A stretch of 64,000 nt of DNA from Mactra quadrangularis. Its lineage: Eukaryota > Mollusca > Bivalvia > Venerida > Mactridae. The stretch spans positions 57,677,403 through 57,741,402 of the forward strand of contig CM046303.1 in NCBI GenBank assembly GCA_025267735.1, written 5' to 3'. The notes under the pieces are model-generated. The model saw only the letters and a program-made list of their open reading frames with translations, was not told where the DNA came from and did no database searches. The translations under genes and the position numbers were made by a program. Positions 25,691-36,905 of the stretch are shown here, in pieces. Position 1 is the stretch's first letter. Each line of letters starts with the position of its first letter.

Positions 25691-26903
25691 AACAGAATAA
25701 CTTAGTTTTTCTATCGAATGATTTGTTGTTGGCTGTTAAGTGCCTGCTGTATAAATGTCTGCAAACATTTCTAACATAAAGGAACTTTTAAATGGTACTG
25801 CTGTGTTATATGTGACGTGTACATAAATGGTATCTCTAATTCTGATTTATTCATGTGTTTATGAAGACAAAATATTGTAAGTATAACCATTGTTACATAT
25901 TGAGAGTGTATTACCATTACAAAATGCAAAGAACTATGGTTTGTATACGTTGAAACTGTTCATAGAAGAGCTTGAACGCTATTCCATCACATGCAATGGT
26001 GTTCATGATCTAGTTTTTAGGGTATATAGTCACATGAGCTTCAGAATATACAAAACACCTCGTGTTTTGTCAAGTTCTTGCTAATGTTAAATATAAGGAA
26101 GAAGTCAAATAGTGCGTAATATAACTAAAACACTTCTTCAACCAAAAATGCCCAAACTATAGTTCGAACAAAAAAACAAAACACTGTTTATAATAACAAT
26201 ACAATGAACTAACCCACGACGAGGGATGCCCAGGATGACTTTAAAATAGCAAATTGTGATATTTTTACTTGTGTCTAAGTTGTTGGTGTAATGAAAGCGT
26301 TCTACCATAACAAGTATGATTTACCAAGTGGTGGTGGTTTATCAACCATGCTAATTTTGTTAAAATGAATTACACATTTTTTATTTCATTACTGCCTACC
26401 CTTGAAATGAATTGTCTCATTTTTAATGTTTACCAAAACACTTTTTGGTTTTTTTTTGTACGCACTATAGTCTGTAATTTGTTATTGTTTATACCGAATC
26501 CTCTCCACAAATTACTGTTTTCACATGACTTAGCTTACCCTCGAATCTATTTGTATGTGGAGGATTTGAAGCTTTCGATGAAAAATTACAGGATCAAATG
26601 GATTTTATGGGAAAGAAAGTTGGTGGCTATTTTTGCTCTTTTTGCGCTATATAATGTCATTCAATCATTTGTCAAGACATTTTTAATCCCCGAAAGAACA
26701 AAATTATGTTCACCCCATTAGTTGTTGTAGCTCATATGACTATAGACCTTGGCGATATTACAAGGTAAGTTCATATCGATAAACTAGTCAACATTATTTT
26801 TATGTGCAAGTAGTTAGGTTACTTTATGCGCAATTAACATATCGATACATAAATTATGAAACACTGTACGTGAACTTATGATGTATAGTACGTTTTTTCT
26901 AAA

Positions 26904-27019
26904 CTGTCAAAACATGAATAATTTCATGGTGGTTTCATGTTCTTTGTCTGACACTCGCGATATTGTGATATTGTGATAGAGTGTATTTAATCACAGTGAA
27001 ATTATTCAAACTTTGACAG
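26904..27019. mobile_element. small TIR element (about 116 bp)
   Basis: Left end CTGTCAAAACATGAATAATT is the imperfect reverse complement of the right end, which closes with TTCAAACTTTGACAG. The core includes a short ATTGTGAT direct repeat. No coding potential. Probably a MITE, though no target duplication was found. Confidence 0.55.
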
Positions 27020-27449
27020 GTGAGAAAAAAATGAACATTATTTGGGTATGCTAACTTTTGAGGTAAGTGACCCCGTGTGTATCCCTTTAACACCCTCAGA
27101 GTGCCAAGAGTATAAATCTACTTAGGGCATACAGGTATTAGTTTTAAGTTTCATTAAATCATTTTTTTGGATAATATTGTATGTGTTGCCATCCATGTGC
27201 TACAATATAGTTTTGTGTTAGATTTCGAGCATTTTAACATGTATAAGTTTTCTATGTGAGAAAATATATGGTGTAAGTAAAATACAGTGCCATTCAAATG
27301 TCCTTGGACAGACTACTATATTCAGGACTAACCGATTTACACAAACCCATAGATAAAAGAAACAAAGAGTTAGTTGAGCAATTTCAAAATCAGCATTTAT
27401 TAGTTTAACAATACAAAATTCAAACTATGTTACCAGAACAAGTTGTATC

Positions 27450-27747
27450 TTTATTTATGTATTTCATTTATTAGAGTTAACGCCGTGTCAACACAATTTA
27501 GGTCATTTTACGGCGTCCAGCGCACCTAACCTAGCTTTCCTGGACCATTGTCTATAACCAGTACTCACCTACCCTTCCACAAGGCCGGAAACTTCTCCAT
27601 ATTATCTAATCAATGGAGGAAAATCGACATTACTGTCAAATTTTCATGGAATGGTATAACCTCCCCGGGTGGGATTCGAACCCGCACCCCCTCGGGCACA
27701 AGTATCCAAATCCCGGCGCGCTACTAACTGCGCTATCGACCCGTGTT
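27450..27747 (-). mobile_element. SINE, family C, with 12-bp target duplication
   Basis: The tRNA-like head lies at the right end: GGTTCGAATCC-type B box (read as GGATTCGAACCC on +) and A box (AACTGCGCTATCGACCCG). The body has CCATTGTCTATAACCAGTAC and the tail side GTTAACGCCGTGTCAACAC. ACAAGTTGTATC flanks it at 27438-27449 and 27748-27759. Confidence 0.9.
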
Positions 27748-28410
27748 ACAAGTTGTATCAAAATTACTTGTGGGTGTGCATGATAAGTAATTCTCAAAGT
27801 TGCATTTGTCCAGGAACATTGGTGGCACTGTATCTGATTTTATTGATGGTTTTTTGTTGCAATTAATCCATTATCCAATTGCATAATGTTAACATTTTTG
27901 TCAAAGATCATAAAATGTAAATACAAAGATTTTGACCCATACCTTGTTTGCGATCAAATCTAGTCAAAATTGGGCTTGGTTTTCGTGGAAAATGAAGTTA
28001 CGAATGTTTTTAACTTTAACAGTTATCATGAAGTGTTGTTCAATTTTATTCAACTGTCAGTGTAGCATATATTAACCCTGTTAATTTAACAGTAATGCTG
28101 CACATACTATCGAAAAAGATGGTTATCCCAATCTATGTACGGAGAATACGAGCATTCAAGCATATATCAAGTATTTAAATTACTGGGGTAAATATATGCG
28201 CCAGTGACAAATAAAAATTACTATTATATGCTTTCCGATGAAATACCGGGATTTATCGGTGAAATAAAAATGGATATTCTACTGTTTGAAAATAAATGTG
28301 TTATCTTCATGGATGCGCCGATTTGATGGACAGCTATGCAAAAGAGAGAAATTATATTAAACTTAAGCATATAATAACGCCAGTTTGAAGGTTATAATGC
28401 AGAGAAAGTT

Positions 28411-28555
28411 TGTTTATTTCGGTGTAAGATCGTTTTTTATTTCACTCGTGGGCTAAGGATATTGTATTGTCACTCATGGCAACGCCACTTGTGAACATAT
28501 TGCATCATTAGCTCACTCGTGAAATAAAAATCCATCTTACACCGAAACACAAATA
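28411..28555. mobile_element. hairpin MITE just upstream of receptor copy 2 exon a
   Basis: The left arm TTTCGGTGTAAGATCG followed by TTTTTTATTTCACTCGTG is mirrored by CACTCGTGAAATAAAAATCC followed by ATCTTACACCGAAA. Arms are about 33 bp around a core of about 65 bp. It ends about 130 nt before the exon at 28688. Confidence 0.7.
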
Positions 28556-28687
28556 TTCTCTATATAATTCTGCAAGCTGAAATGGTTACTTTCTTCGGGG
28601 ATATTTTCTATTGTCTTCAAAACTGTTGCATTAAATCACTATTAATATTTGATAGTTTATAAAATGTTTCCCGTTCCTTATTTTCAG

Positions 28688-29145
28688 TGCTGATACAAGA
28701 TTACAAGAAAGAAGAGACGCTTTATGTACAATATCTTATGACGGGAACGTCACGTGGATACCACAGGGAATTTATATGAGCACGTGCGATATTGATGTGA
28801 CAACGTTTCCGTTCGATAAACAAACTTGTTCCATGAAATTTGGATCCTGGGCATACACTGGCAGTAAATTGCATTTAGACTTTCTTAATGGAAATGAAAA
28901 AATGTTGACTGACGATTATTTTGTACCAAATAAAGCCTGGACAGTGTTGGATGCTCCAGCTAAAAGAAACGTAAAAAGTTATGCGTGTTGTCCGGAAGAA
29001 TATCATGATCTTACATATGAACTAATATTTCGTCGTTCTGCCACAACATACGTGTATATACTGATTCTTCCATGTGTATTATTGGCCACATTAACATTGG
29101 TATTGTATTGGATACCGCCTGAATCACCGACCAAAATGAGTTTAG
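28688..29145 (+). CDS. nAChR-like copy 2, exon a (Cys-loop, loops B and C, TM1, start of TM2)
   Basis: Acceptor TTTTCAG at 28681-28687 and donor TTTAG|GTAAG at 29145/29146, phase 1. The first base completes a split codon before ADTRLQERRDAL. 458 nt as in copy 1. Contains STCDIDVTTFPFDKQTC and ends PPESPTKMSLG. Confidence 0.92.
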
Positions 29146-32100
29146 GTAAGTTGGAATATAATATCATTGAATAAGTGACTTTTGTCAGTTATTTCCCTAT
29201 TTATACTCTTTAATTGGTAGGTCCAATTAGTTGGATTGCTCGGATTTTACCCATAACTTTTTGTAAATCATTGTTTGAAATTCAAGCTAAGTATTCATAG
29301 GGTAAAGAACGATCTAAATTTTATCGCTTCTTTAAATATCTTCATTAACCAGAAAAATATTAGATAAAATATTTTGTTAGCCTTACATAGGACTTCAATG
29401 AAAATATCCGAGGATTCCAGTTGTAAGGACCTACTTACCAATTGGATTGCTTCAGATTTTATTAGGGAAATATAACTGACTTAAGTCCCTAATTAACTGT
29501 TTGTATCATCTGTGGTCGAGTGGTAGGTTCGAATGGTCTAGGGTACGAACCCAACAAGGGGCACTGCTAATATCCTTGATGAAGAAATTTACTTGTACAT
29601 ATTTTTTACTCCATCTAGGTGTAAATTAATACACAAGGGATCACCTACCTGAATTTCTTATCGTTCAAAATAGGAAAGTCGGCTGAACATGTTTTTGAAA
29701 CAGTAGCGTGTTCAATTACACAAAACGTTACAGAACGTTACATAACGATACATTCGGAACTCCTCGGCCATTCGCTGCGAATAATCTAATCTGTTACACA
29801 AATATGCGATCGTTAAGGCAATGAGTGATGTTTCAAAATTTACGGACTAAAAACGAAACATCACTCAATGCCTAAACGACCATATATTTGTTTACTTCAA
29901 CACCGGTAGTTTCAAAATAGCGCCTAAATATGTCCGAGATTATTCGCAGCAAATGGCCGAAGAGTTCCGAATGTATCGTTACGGAACGTTCTGTAACGTT
30001 CGCGGTAACTGAACTCCCTACAGATGTTGTCGAACATTACAGGATGTCATACAATGTCGTTTAGATTGGTAAACATACGTTTTTTGTAAAATAGATGTTT
30101 TGGAATCGACTACTGGCTGTTGGTAGAAGTTGAATATACGATGAGCGTATAATCCTTTAATTTAACAAAGTATTCATTCTTGATCGTTTTATATGTTCAT
30201 AAAATTCAAACTCAGCTTGGAAGATCCAAAGCATGATATGTATAATGTCATATTGACATTTTGCCAACTGGAAACTGTATAGACATAATCTAAAGTGAAC
30301 ATTGAAAATTATAAAATAAATTATTTCAAGAAAATGCATTAAGGAATAAAACAGAGATTTGCATTTGTAAGCGAGATAGACTTAAAATAAAGCATACACT
30401 GTGCATCTCCAATTACTTTCAGACAAATGAAATTTCGAGAAAAACTGACTATGTACTACTAGTATTTACTAAAATTAAAGCTTATTCATATGACATAAGT
30501 GTAGTTTTGGATCATATGTTAATAAACTAATCAATGCTGATTTGGGTACTGGCTCAAATGACTCTAAGGTTGTTTGTTGTCAATCATGAGTAATGGACCT
30601 AATTCGGAACTTTAATTTATTTGTTTTCCGTCCGTGTGCAGGCGGTACAAACAAAGTATTGTTCTTTGTACACGTACTTTCATTGTGACGGTGTCAGTCT
30701 ATTTGTATCACGGGTAATAAACACAAATACTTGAATTCCGGGTAAAGTCTACTGTGACTAGGATCATCAATAAAGAAGGATTTTTCCAAGAATATTCATA
30801 TGGCATTGTAAACTATTGTAATAATAAAAATTGGAAACTTTTCAAACATCAATACTTTCGTTATAAAAACATCACCAATAATTTCACTTTGTAATACCAT
30901 CATATAAAATAGATTGACAAGAATTTAAAACAAATTTAACTACTGCGTAATGATTATTTAAAAATGTATGATATTCAATCTTCAACCACGCAAGCAAAGA
31001 ATACAGGAAATATCTAGTAGTAATATTGATCACCCGTGTTAGAATTCCTCCTGATGAATATCAATGCTTTACTGGGGAATACTTTATTAATTGATGAAAT
31101 TCGTATAAATTAGTTTAAATTCCTGAAAATTGCAGAAAATGTTTTAGATCTGGCGTAATAAAATACCAATAAAATTTGAAACGAAATTCTAATGTTCGTG
31201 AAGCCAGTCAGTAAAACGTGATATATGAATACCGGTTGTTGTGATACATTTTTATGCATTTCCTCTGTTATCAGGCAAACTATAGCGAATATAAAATGAT
31301 GGCATGTCATTGTCAACTGGTTTGATAAAACCATAGCCTGCATCATAGTGTTACTAAATAAAAATAAATGTATGCATTTAAGAGTTGTACGAGGCATGGA
31401 GTAAGATGGAAATTCTGATTATAGAGATGTTAATGTTCTCAATGAATAATGAACTTCACAAAGCCAAGGTCTAAAGTCACTTGGCAACAACAACAACCGA
31501 TTGTGTAAACAAAAATTTGTATTTCGCAATTTCTTCTTCCAGGCAATTAATTAAAGGGCATGAAATAGCGCATGAAATAGCTGCAACCCATATTACAAAG
31601 TGTTTGTAATAAAACCCCGAACTGTAATAAATATTACAAAACGGGTTATTACAGAGCTTGCTATCTTCATAATTACGTGACTCAAAGGTTATGACTTTTT
31701 TAATCTTCAGCTAGAACTTGTTGCCCATTTATTAATTTATGTTTACTTTTATACCTACATACCGTTAAGACAATTAAAGTATTAATTTTCTTCTTTTCAT
31801 TTTACCCCAAAACTGCTCCATCACAAATTCTAACATATATTTTATCTTCTAAAACTTTCACATTAGTAAAGAACCATTTTAGAAGCAGTGAAGGCGTTTT
31901 CTGACGATCACAATTTTAGGTCAAATTTACACATCCCCGCAGAAGATGGGGATTCCACGAACAAATATATATCAACCCACCTGCAACAGCACAGATATTT
32001 AAAACAGAGGCAAACAAGCGTCAAGAAATGTACAGTCAGATGTCTGACTCGGTGAAACATTGTGAACTAGTCAGACACAATTAATCTCTTAAATCGTCAT

Positions 32101-35100
32101 TTATACAATGTTTATTAATTACGTCATGGTACATTCATTGTACAGTAGCGTGTTCAATTACACAAAACGTTACAGAACGTAACATAACGATACATTCGGA
32201 ACTCCTCGGCCATTCGCTGCGAATGGTCTAATCTAATACACAAATATGCGATCGTTAAGGAATTGAGTCATGTTTCAAAATTTACTGACTCAGAAAAACG
32301 AAACATCGCTCAATGCCTTAACGACCATTTATTTGTTTACTTCGACACCGGTAGTTTCAAAATAGCGTCTAAATATGTCCGAGATTATTCGCAGCAAATG
32401 GCCGAGGAGTTCCGAATGTATCGTTACAGAACGTTCTGTAACGTTTGCGGTAACTGAACTCCCTACAGGTCGTCCACGTAAACATTGCGTATATAAACAT
32501 ATATTTAGGGTCGAGTTATTTTTACAAATTTATAGTTTGATAAGTTTACACTTATTTTATAAGCATATCATTATATAAAATTTACAATGTGCATACACAC
32601 TATTCAAAATAAATGTTACATATAAAATGGTCTGTTTAATTCAATAAAATGCTGTTCATGCATCAGCTTATTAACCTATTTAGTGAACAAGTTCTATGTT
32701 TAAAGTACAAAAACCCGCATGACCTAGAATACGACCTGTATCTTCCTCAATACATGCCCTCCTGTAAATAACTAATTAATATTCAATATAACAACACTGA
32801 TATAACTAAAACATGTAGATGTACGGAGGCCCTAAAGTGACATTTTGATAAAAAAACGAAATTATCCTTTCGAAAACAAAAATGATATTTCATAAAAATG
32901 AAATAATATTAATTCGAAATAATATTTCGTAAAACGTAAAAATCCGTCATAAAAACGAAATAATAGTTCGTTTAAACGTAATAATATTCCGTAAAAAACG
33001 AAATAACTATGAAAATTAAAAGTATTTCAAATTTTAGCTTAGGGGCTTCATATCGAGACACCATGTAAGGTGTGTTCGTTATTTTTACATTACATCAATT
33101 TTGGCTGACATTTTACTTGGTATAAATTCTATTATACCGTCGTGCTGTCATCATAATATATCGTAATACTAAAATATTTGAAAAGAATATTTGGTAAAAA
33201 TCACATTTACGTAAATATAATCCAGTTTAGAGTTTACCTGCTGATCAAATGTCAGAAAGATATTTCTTCGCAGTTGGAATATAAATTTCAATAAAATGTG
33301 AAATTGATTGTTGTCTAAGTTATCAATTATTATATAACATTGTTTTGCAGGTATGAGCATCTACATGGCATTTTTTGTATTACTTCTTATGTTTGAATCA
33401 AGTATGCCCCCAGCCTCGGAAGGTGTACCTATTCTTGGTGAGTTATCTAACTTATTTATACTCTTATTAAATATATTGGCAAGACTTACATATATTGAAT
33501 TATTAATAAATCGACGTCTTACTGTTATATGTCTGTAGTACAAAGTGCCAAATATTTTTTCAAGAAATCAATAGAGTATTTATTGTAATTGATTACAAGC
33601 ATTACCAGGCAATATAATTTGCATCCTATAAGTATTCATTATTTCATCATTTTGGAACAATGCACTTGTATCTGTTGCATAGACCAACTCTTATGCATCC
33701 TTCATTAGTGTAAATTCAAATCCGACCATTCAAATGGAAGCTTTAGGCAAACAATAAGTTTTTCAAGTGATTGGTTCGAGCTAAATCAGCAGCGACTCGT
33801 ATCTAGTAGCACATCGTTAGGTGAACTTATAGTATTTGAAAATTGCTTGATACACGTTTCGGCGTAGCTGTCTAAGCCAACTTTTGACCTATATTTTTAA
33901 CCAATACAATGTGCTTAACTATAAAATTTTCTGTATGTCCAATGAAATTCTCTTCCGGTATTGAGAAATGAATAAAATATATCATACTATTTGCTGTCCC
34001 GAAATAAAGTTAATATACAATCTCGTTGTTACACTAAACTAAGAAGTGGACATTTTCTACAAATCAAGTTACTACATTGTAAGTCGCCACTAAATCTTGC
34101 AAAGTTTATGAAAATTCTTTGTGAACTTAGTTAATGGACTTATTATGTGGATTATCATATTAAAATGTTCATTTTACCGCTCTTTGTGAATGAAATAATG
34201 ATCTCTTGATCCGATATATTTTCTATTTACCTATTGGCCTGAGAACGAATGATTACAAACTTAACTACGGGAGCGATGTTATGGGAATATGGAAATTAAT
34301 GTTACAAAAACCATATAATGTTTAGTATTCCGCAATAGCTAAATCCTGGTATTTGGCAATTCATTGGGCTATTCATCACCATTCAATATTTCAGACATAT
34401 CAAATGTCCGATTGACCTCATTATTCAACAATTCACCCAGTTATATCAAAGTTTGATACATGGTCAATCATTATCTGACAATCACTAGAAAATATCCAAT
34501 TTCTCAATGTCACTATATATATTCTTGTTCCAATAATTGCTAAGGTCATATTATGGAGGTCAGTCAACCTACTCACCATTCATGGAAAAGCTTAATCTTT
34601 GGATGTAGCTGTTCACCAGTTACTAGGCACATACTTCCGCTTGTGAATGACATTTACCCTTCATGATTTTATGTCAGTAGCGTCCGTACCTAGTACACAG
34701 CGTTAGCTAGTACAATTTGTGTACCCATAGAAGATCCTCAACCCATGAATATAAGCAAAGTCTGACAGAACCCATCCTTGGTAACTCAGGGTATTATCAT
34801 TTGCTAAATGTAATATTCATAACGTATGGTATGATACGTATGATTACCGTGATTTTTTGACGATGGGCGGGACCAAATGTGAGAATAGTTTGCTAATTTA
34901 CGGGCTTTCTGCATAGGCGGATCTAGCGGGAATGTCAGGGGGGATCCGGACCCCCCCCGGATTTTCCAAAATGTACCTGTCCATTAGTGTAATTCTCAGG
35001 TGTAAGTCATTTTTAAGTAGCATTAAGCAATTTTTCTCGGTGCGTAACATAGATTTAATAATTATGTAGTTTTTATTATGAATATGTTGCATTACTCTGC

Positions 35101-36660
35101 AAAATGTGTATTATGTGGTTGTGGTTCGGTAGTTCGGAACACCCCCCCCCTAGAAAAAAATCGGACCCCCCCCCCCCCCTAGAAAAAAATCCTGGATCCG
35201 CCCCTGTTCCTGTAATCACTCGGAAGTATGCCACTTAAAACATAATTTTATATTCTTCAGAAATCTGTAGACATTTTATATCATATATAATGCAGCGGTA
35301 AGGAATTCCAAGTTCTATCACTTGTCCATGGACTAAAAATCAAACTTGTCCAAGATCAAAATGCACTTGCCCTGATGTTCAATACTCAAAACTAAATATT
35401 GAAAACTGTGATACATTTATGAACTGCATACTGTAAGAAATGACAAATAATTGACAAAAAGATTCATTTTGAAGCATTGAAACTTCCACGATATCAACTT
35501 TTGCTATGATACATGTTCAATGTAGTATATTTTAGCTAAAATATATCACTTGTCCACGGTCAAGTGGGATAGAAATATTGACTTGTGCGCGGATATAAAT
35601 GTACGAGACGGAGAAGTCGGGAATAGGAATTCCGCACCACTGTAATGCCGTGTTAAATGTACAATTTCAGGAACATATTACTGCCTAAATATGATGTTGA
35701 TTACATGCTCTACATTCCTCAATGTTTTTGTCGTAAATCTATCATATTATGGCGCTAGATCACCTGTGCCGAAACTTCTACGTAATGTAAGTATTTAATT
35801 TTTTTTTAATTTGATTTTGTTTATAATAGAACCGGTTGTTGCAACCGTTTTTATAAACCAACACTTGCCTTGAGTGTAGTTCCAAACCCTTAAATGTTAT
35901 CTTTGTCACTCCACGTGCAAGCTTTTAGGAGCAGTAGTCTAGTGGTAGGACTAGCGCTTGGGGATTGAGAGGTCCCAGGTTCAAATCCTACTAAGGGCAA
36001 GGCTAATTTCCTTAGTAAGAAATTTACCTACAATTGTTCCACTCAACCGATGTTAAAATGGGTAGTGTGAGGGATCTCCTGCCTTGCCTGAAGGGATTTC
36101 AATTATCAGGAGTTAGCGTACTTAATTGTCAATGCAATGGTTCATAATTCTCCTGCTCGAGCATCACAAACCAGTGACAATGCGTAGTACCATTACTAAT
36201 GTAAAATCATGTCATCGTTTATGTTCTATCTCAGGTGATGTTCAGAGTCTTTGCGCGTGCTTTGTGTATGGACAATCTTGTAAGGCCTTTCTTAGAAGCA
36301 GATAAAAAGAGACTTATACCCCCAGCCATACCAGGTATGGGGATTGGAATGGCTAATGGAGACAGTAAGTTTCCTAGATGTTGGAGAGGATCGTGTGAAT
36401 TACTTAATAACACTTCAAAACAAGATCAACAAATTGAAACCAATCCGCAATTAGCGGAAATTGATTCTAAATTACATGACATAAGACAGTTTCTAAGTTA
36501 CTACAGAGATCGACTTGAACTAAAAGACAAGAATGAAAAAATCGCAAAAGAGTGGAAAGCACTTGGATTAATATTCGACCGATTGTTCTTTTGGATATAT
36601 TTATTGACGATTCTTGTGTCTTTGACTATCGTGTTAGCAGTAATCTTCATGAGCACGTAA
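28688..36660 (+). CDS. nicotinic acetylcholine receptor-like subunit, copy 2 (5' end not found)
   Basis: Tandem paralogue of copy 1. Exons 28688-29145, 33351-33437, 35671-35786 and 36235-36660 give 361 residues and a TAA, with identical intron phases and identical lengths for the first three exons. The Cys-loop has 13 residues between its cysteines; loop B reads FGSWAYTG; the C-loop is YACCPEEY, so both conserved tyrosines and the vicinal cysteines of an alpha-type subunit are present. TM1 ends LTLVLYWIPP, TM2 is MSIYMAFFVLLLMF, and TM4 is FFWIYLLTILVSLTIVLAVI before a short tail. The pre-TM2 motif is again SPTK and 9' is Met. Differences from copy 1: 20' is Ser, the binding-site Tyr is kept, and the cytoplasmic loop is four residues longer. 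N-terminal exons were not found in the 12 kb upstream. Introns are 4,205, 2,233 and 448 nt. Confidence 0.9.
29175..29489. mobile_element. PIF/Harbinger-like MITE with TAA target duplication
   Basis: The left end GTGACTTTTGTCAGTTATTT is mirrored by the right end, AAATATAACTGACTTAAGTC closing CC. TAA flanks the element at 29172-29174 and 29490-29492, as expected for Harbinger-type insertion. It starts only 29 nt after the donor of exon a. Its sequence (AGGTCCAATTAGTTGGATT, GCTCGGATTTTACCC) recurs at 59566-59830. Confidence 0.7.
29510..29665 (+). mobile_element. diverged SINE, family D
   Basis: tRNA-like start (GTGGTCGAGTGGTAGGTTCG), then AAGGGGCACTGCTAATATCC, AAGAAATTTACTTGTACA and a stretch ending AGGGATCACCTACCTG. 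It matches the copy at 35927-36110. Confidence 0.55.
29701..30023. mobile_element. long-palindrome foldback element, copy 1
   Basis: Ends CAGTAGCGTGTTCAATTAC and, read inward from the right, CTGTAGGGAGTTCAGTTAC. Nearly the whole element folds on itself: CATTCGGAACTCCTCGGCCA pairs with TGGCCGAAGAGTTCCGAATG, and AATGAGTGATGTTTC with GAAACATCACTCA. No coding capacity and no clear target duplication. Confidence 0.85.
32143..32468. mobile_element. long-palindrome foldback element, copy 2
   Basis: Same ends, same orientation and same internal sequence as 29701-30023, with scattered substitutions. Both copies lie in intron 1 of receptor copy 2, 2.1 kb apart. The ORFs it creates are products of the palindrome, not genes. 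Confidence 0.85.
32855..33010. repeat. low-complexity array of CGAAATAATATT-like units
   Basis: Degenerate repeats of ACGAAATAATA and TTTCGTAAAACG with irregular spacing. AT-rich and non-coding. Confidence 0.6.
33351..33437 (+). CDS. nAChR-like copy 2, exon b (TM2)
   Basis: Acceptor TGTTTTGCAG, donor CTTG|GTGAGT. The 87-nt exon is phase 1 at both ends. Encodes MSIYMAFFVLLLMFESSMPP and ASEGVPIL, that is TM2 and the TM2-TM3 linker. Confidence 0.92.
34540..34675 (-). mobile_element. SINE fragment, family A
   Basis: Contains AAGGTCATATTATGGAGGTC, AGTCAACCTACTCACCATTC, CACCAGTTACTAGGCACATA and TGAATGACATTTACCC, reverse-complement to the family body. Head absent. Confidence 0.65.
34913..35208. 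mobile_element. MITE with G/C-homopolymer inner ends
   Basis: The left end TAGGCGGATCTAGCGGGAAT, then a GGGGGGATCC/ACCCCCCCC region, is mirrored at the right by CCCCCCCTAGAAAAAAATCC followed by TGGATCCGCCCCTG. A second internal C-tract plus TAGAAAAAAATC repeats just before the right end. No coding capacity. Homopolymer lengths may be unreliable in assembly. Confidence 0.65.
35671..35786 (+). CDS. nAChR-like copy 2, exon c (TM3)
   Basis: Acceptor ACAATTTCAG, donor CGTAAT|GTAAGT. 116 nt, phase 1 to phase 0. Encodes TM3 (YYCLNMMLITCSTFLNVFVV) and the loop start PVPKLLRN. Confidence 0.92.
35927..36110 (+). mobile_element. SINE, family D, in intron 3 of receptor copy 2
   Basis: tRNA-like head with A box (TAGTCTAGTGGTAGGACTAG) and B box (AGGTTCAAATCCT), followed by AAGAAATTTACCTACAATTG and GAGGGATCTCCTGCC. 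It shares its body with 29510-29665. It fills much of this 448-nt intron. The body extends past the tRNA part, so a functional tRNA gene is unlikely. Confidence 0.6.
36235..36660 (+). CDS. nAChR-like copy 2, exon d (cytoplasmic loop, TM4, stop)
   Basis: Acceptor TATCTCAG before GTGATGTTCAG; open to TAA at 36658-36660 (141 residues). Contains CMDNLVRPFLEADKKRLIPP, the amphipathic charged helix (RDRLELKDKNEKIAKEWKAL) and TM4. Four residues longer than copy 1, the difference lying around NNTSKQDQQIET. Confidence 0.92.
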   Translation: MMFRVFARALCMDNLVRPFLEADKKRLIPPAIPGMGIGMANGDSKFPRCWRGSCELLNNTSKQDQQIETNPQLAEIDSKLHDIRQFLSYYRDRLELKDKNEKIAKEWKALGLIFDRLFFWIYLLTILVSLTIVLAVIFMST

Positions 36661-36754
36661 TACATACTACTATAGCGGATGGTGACCCTGCAAGAAAACT
36701 ATACTTCATCCAGTGTTGATAATGTTTCACATCATAACAGCATACAGTACTGTT

Positions 36755-36905
36755 TATAAGCAGCCAATCAGAAAGTGATTTATGAACAGTATCAGCCAAT
36801 CAGAAAATGGTTTATAAACAGTATCAGCCAATCAGAAAGTGATTTATAAACAGTATCAGCCAATCAGAAAGTGATTTATAAACAGTATCAGCCAATCAGA
36901 AAGTG
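36755..36905. repeat. 32-bp tandem repeat with five CCAAT motifs in register
   Basis: CAGCCAATCAGAAA begins at 36761, 36793, 36825, 36857 and 36889, exactly 32 bp apart. The rest of the unit is GTGATTTATAAACAGTAT with small changes. It starts about 100 nt after the stop codon of receptor copy 2. Each unit carries a good NF-Y/CCAAT-box match on the + strand. It may be 3' UTR sequence or a regulatory array; no transcript evidence is visible. Confidence 0.9.

Larger units (their letters stand above)
16517..28687. other. space between the receptor copies; no exon recognised
   Basis: About 12.2 kb in which exons for the signal peptide, ligand-binding loops A/D/E and the W-x-P-D-I segment of copy 2 would be expected. 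None was recognised. Contents seen are AT-rich DNA, an (AT)n run near 18000-18011, SINEs, hairpins and a CpG-rich patch near 21.9 kb, listed separately. A 118-codon ORF at 26365-26721 has no family signature. Confidence 0.5.

Noticed and set aside
26365..26721. 118-codon ORF on + strand
   Set aside because: Hydrophobic, AT-driven composition, no domain I recognise, no splice or promoter context; chance ORF likely.
35927..36000. tRNA-like sequence with A and B boxes
   Set aside because: The anticodon arm and acceptor stem do not fold cleanly by eye, and the sequence continues into a body shared with 29510-29665, so it is called a SINE head rather than a tRNA gene.
36755..36905. Regularly spaced repeats that look like a CRISPR array
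   Set aside because: The whole 32-bp unit is repeated, with no unique spacers; the host is a eukaryote. It is a minisatellite.
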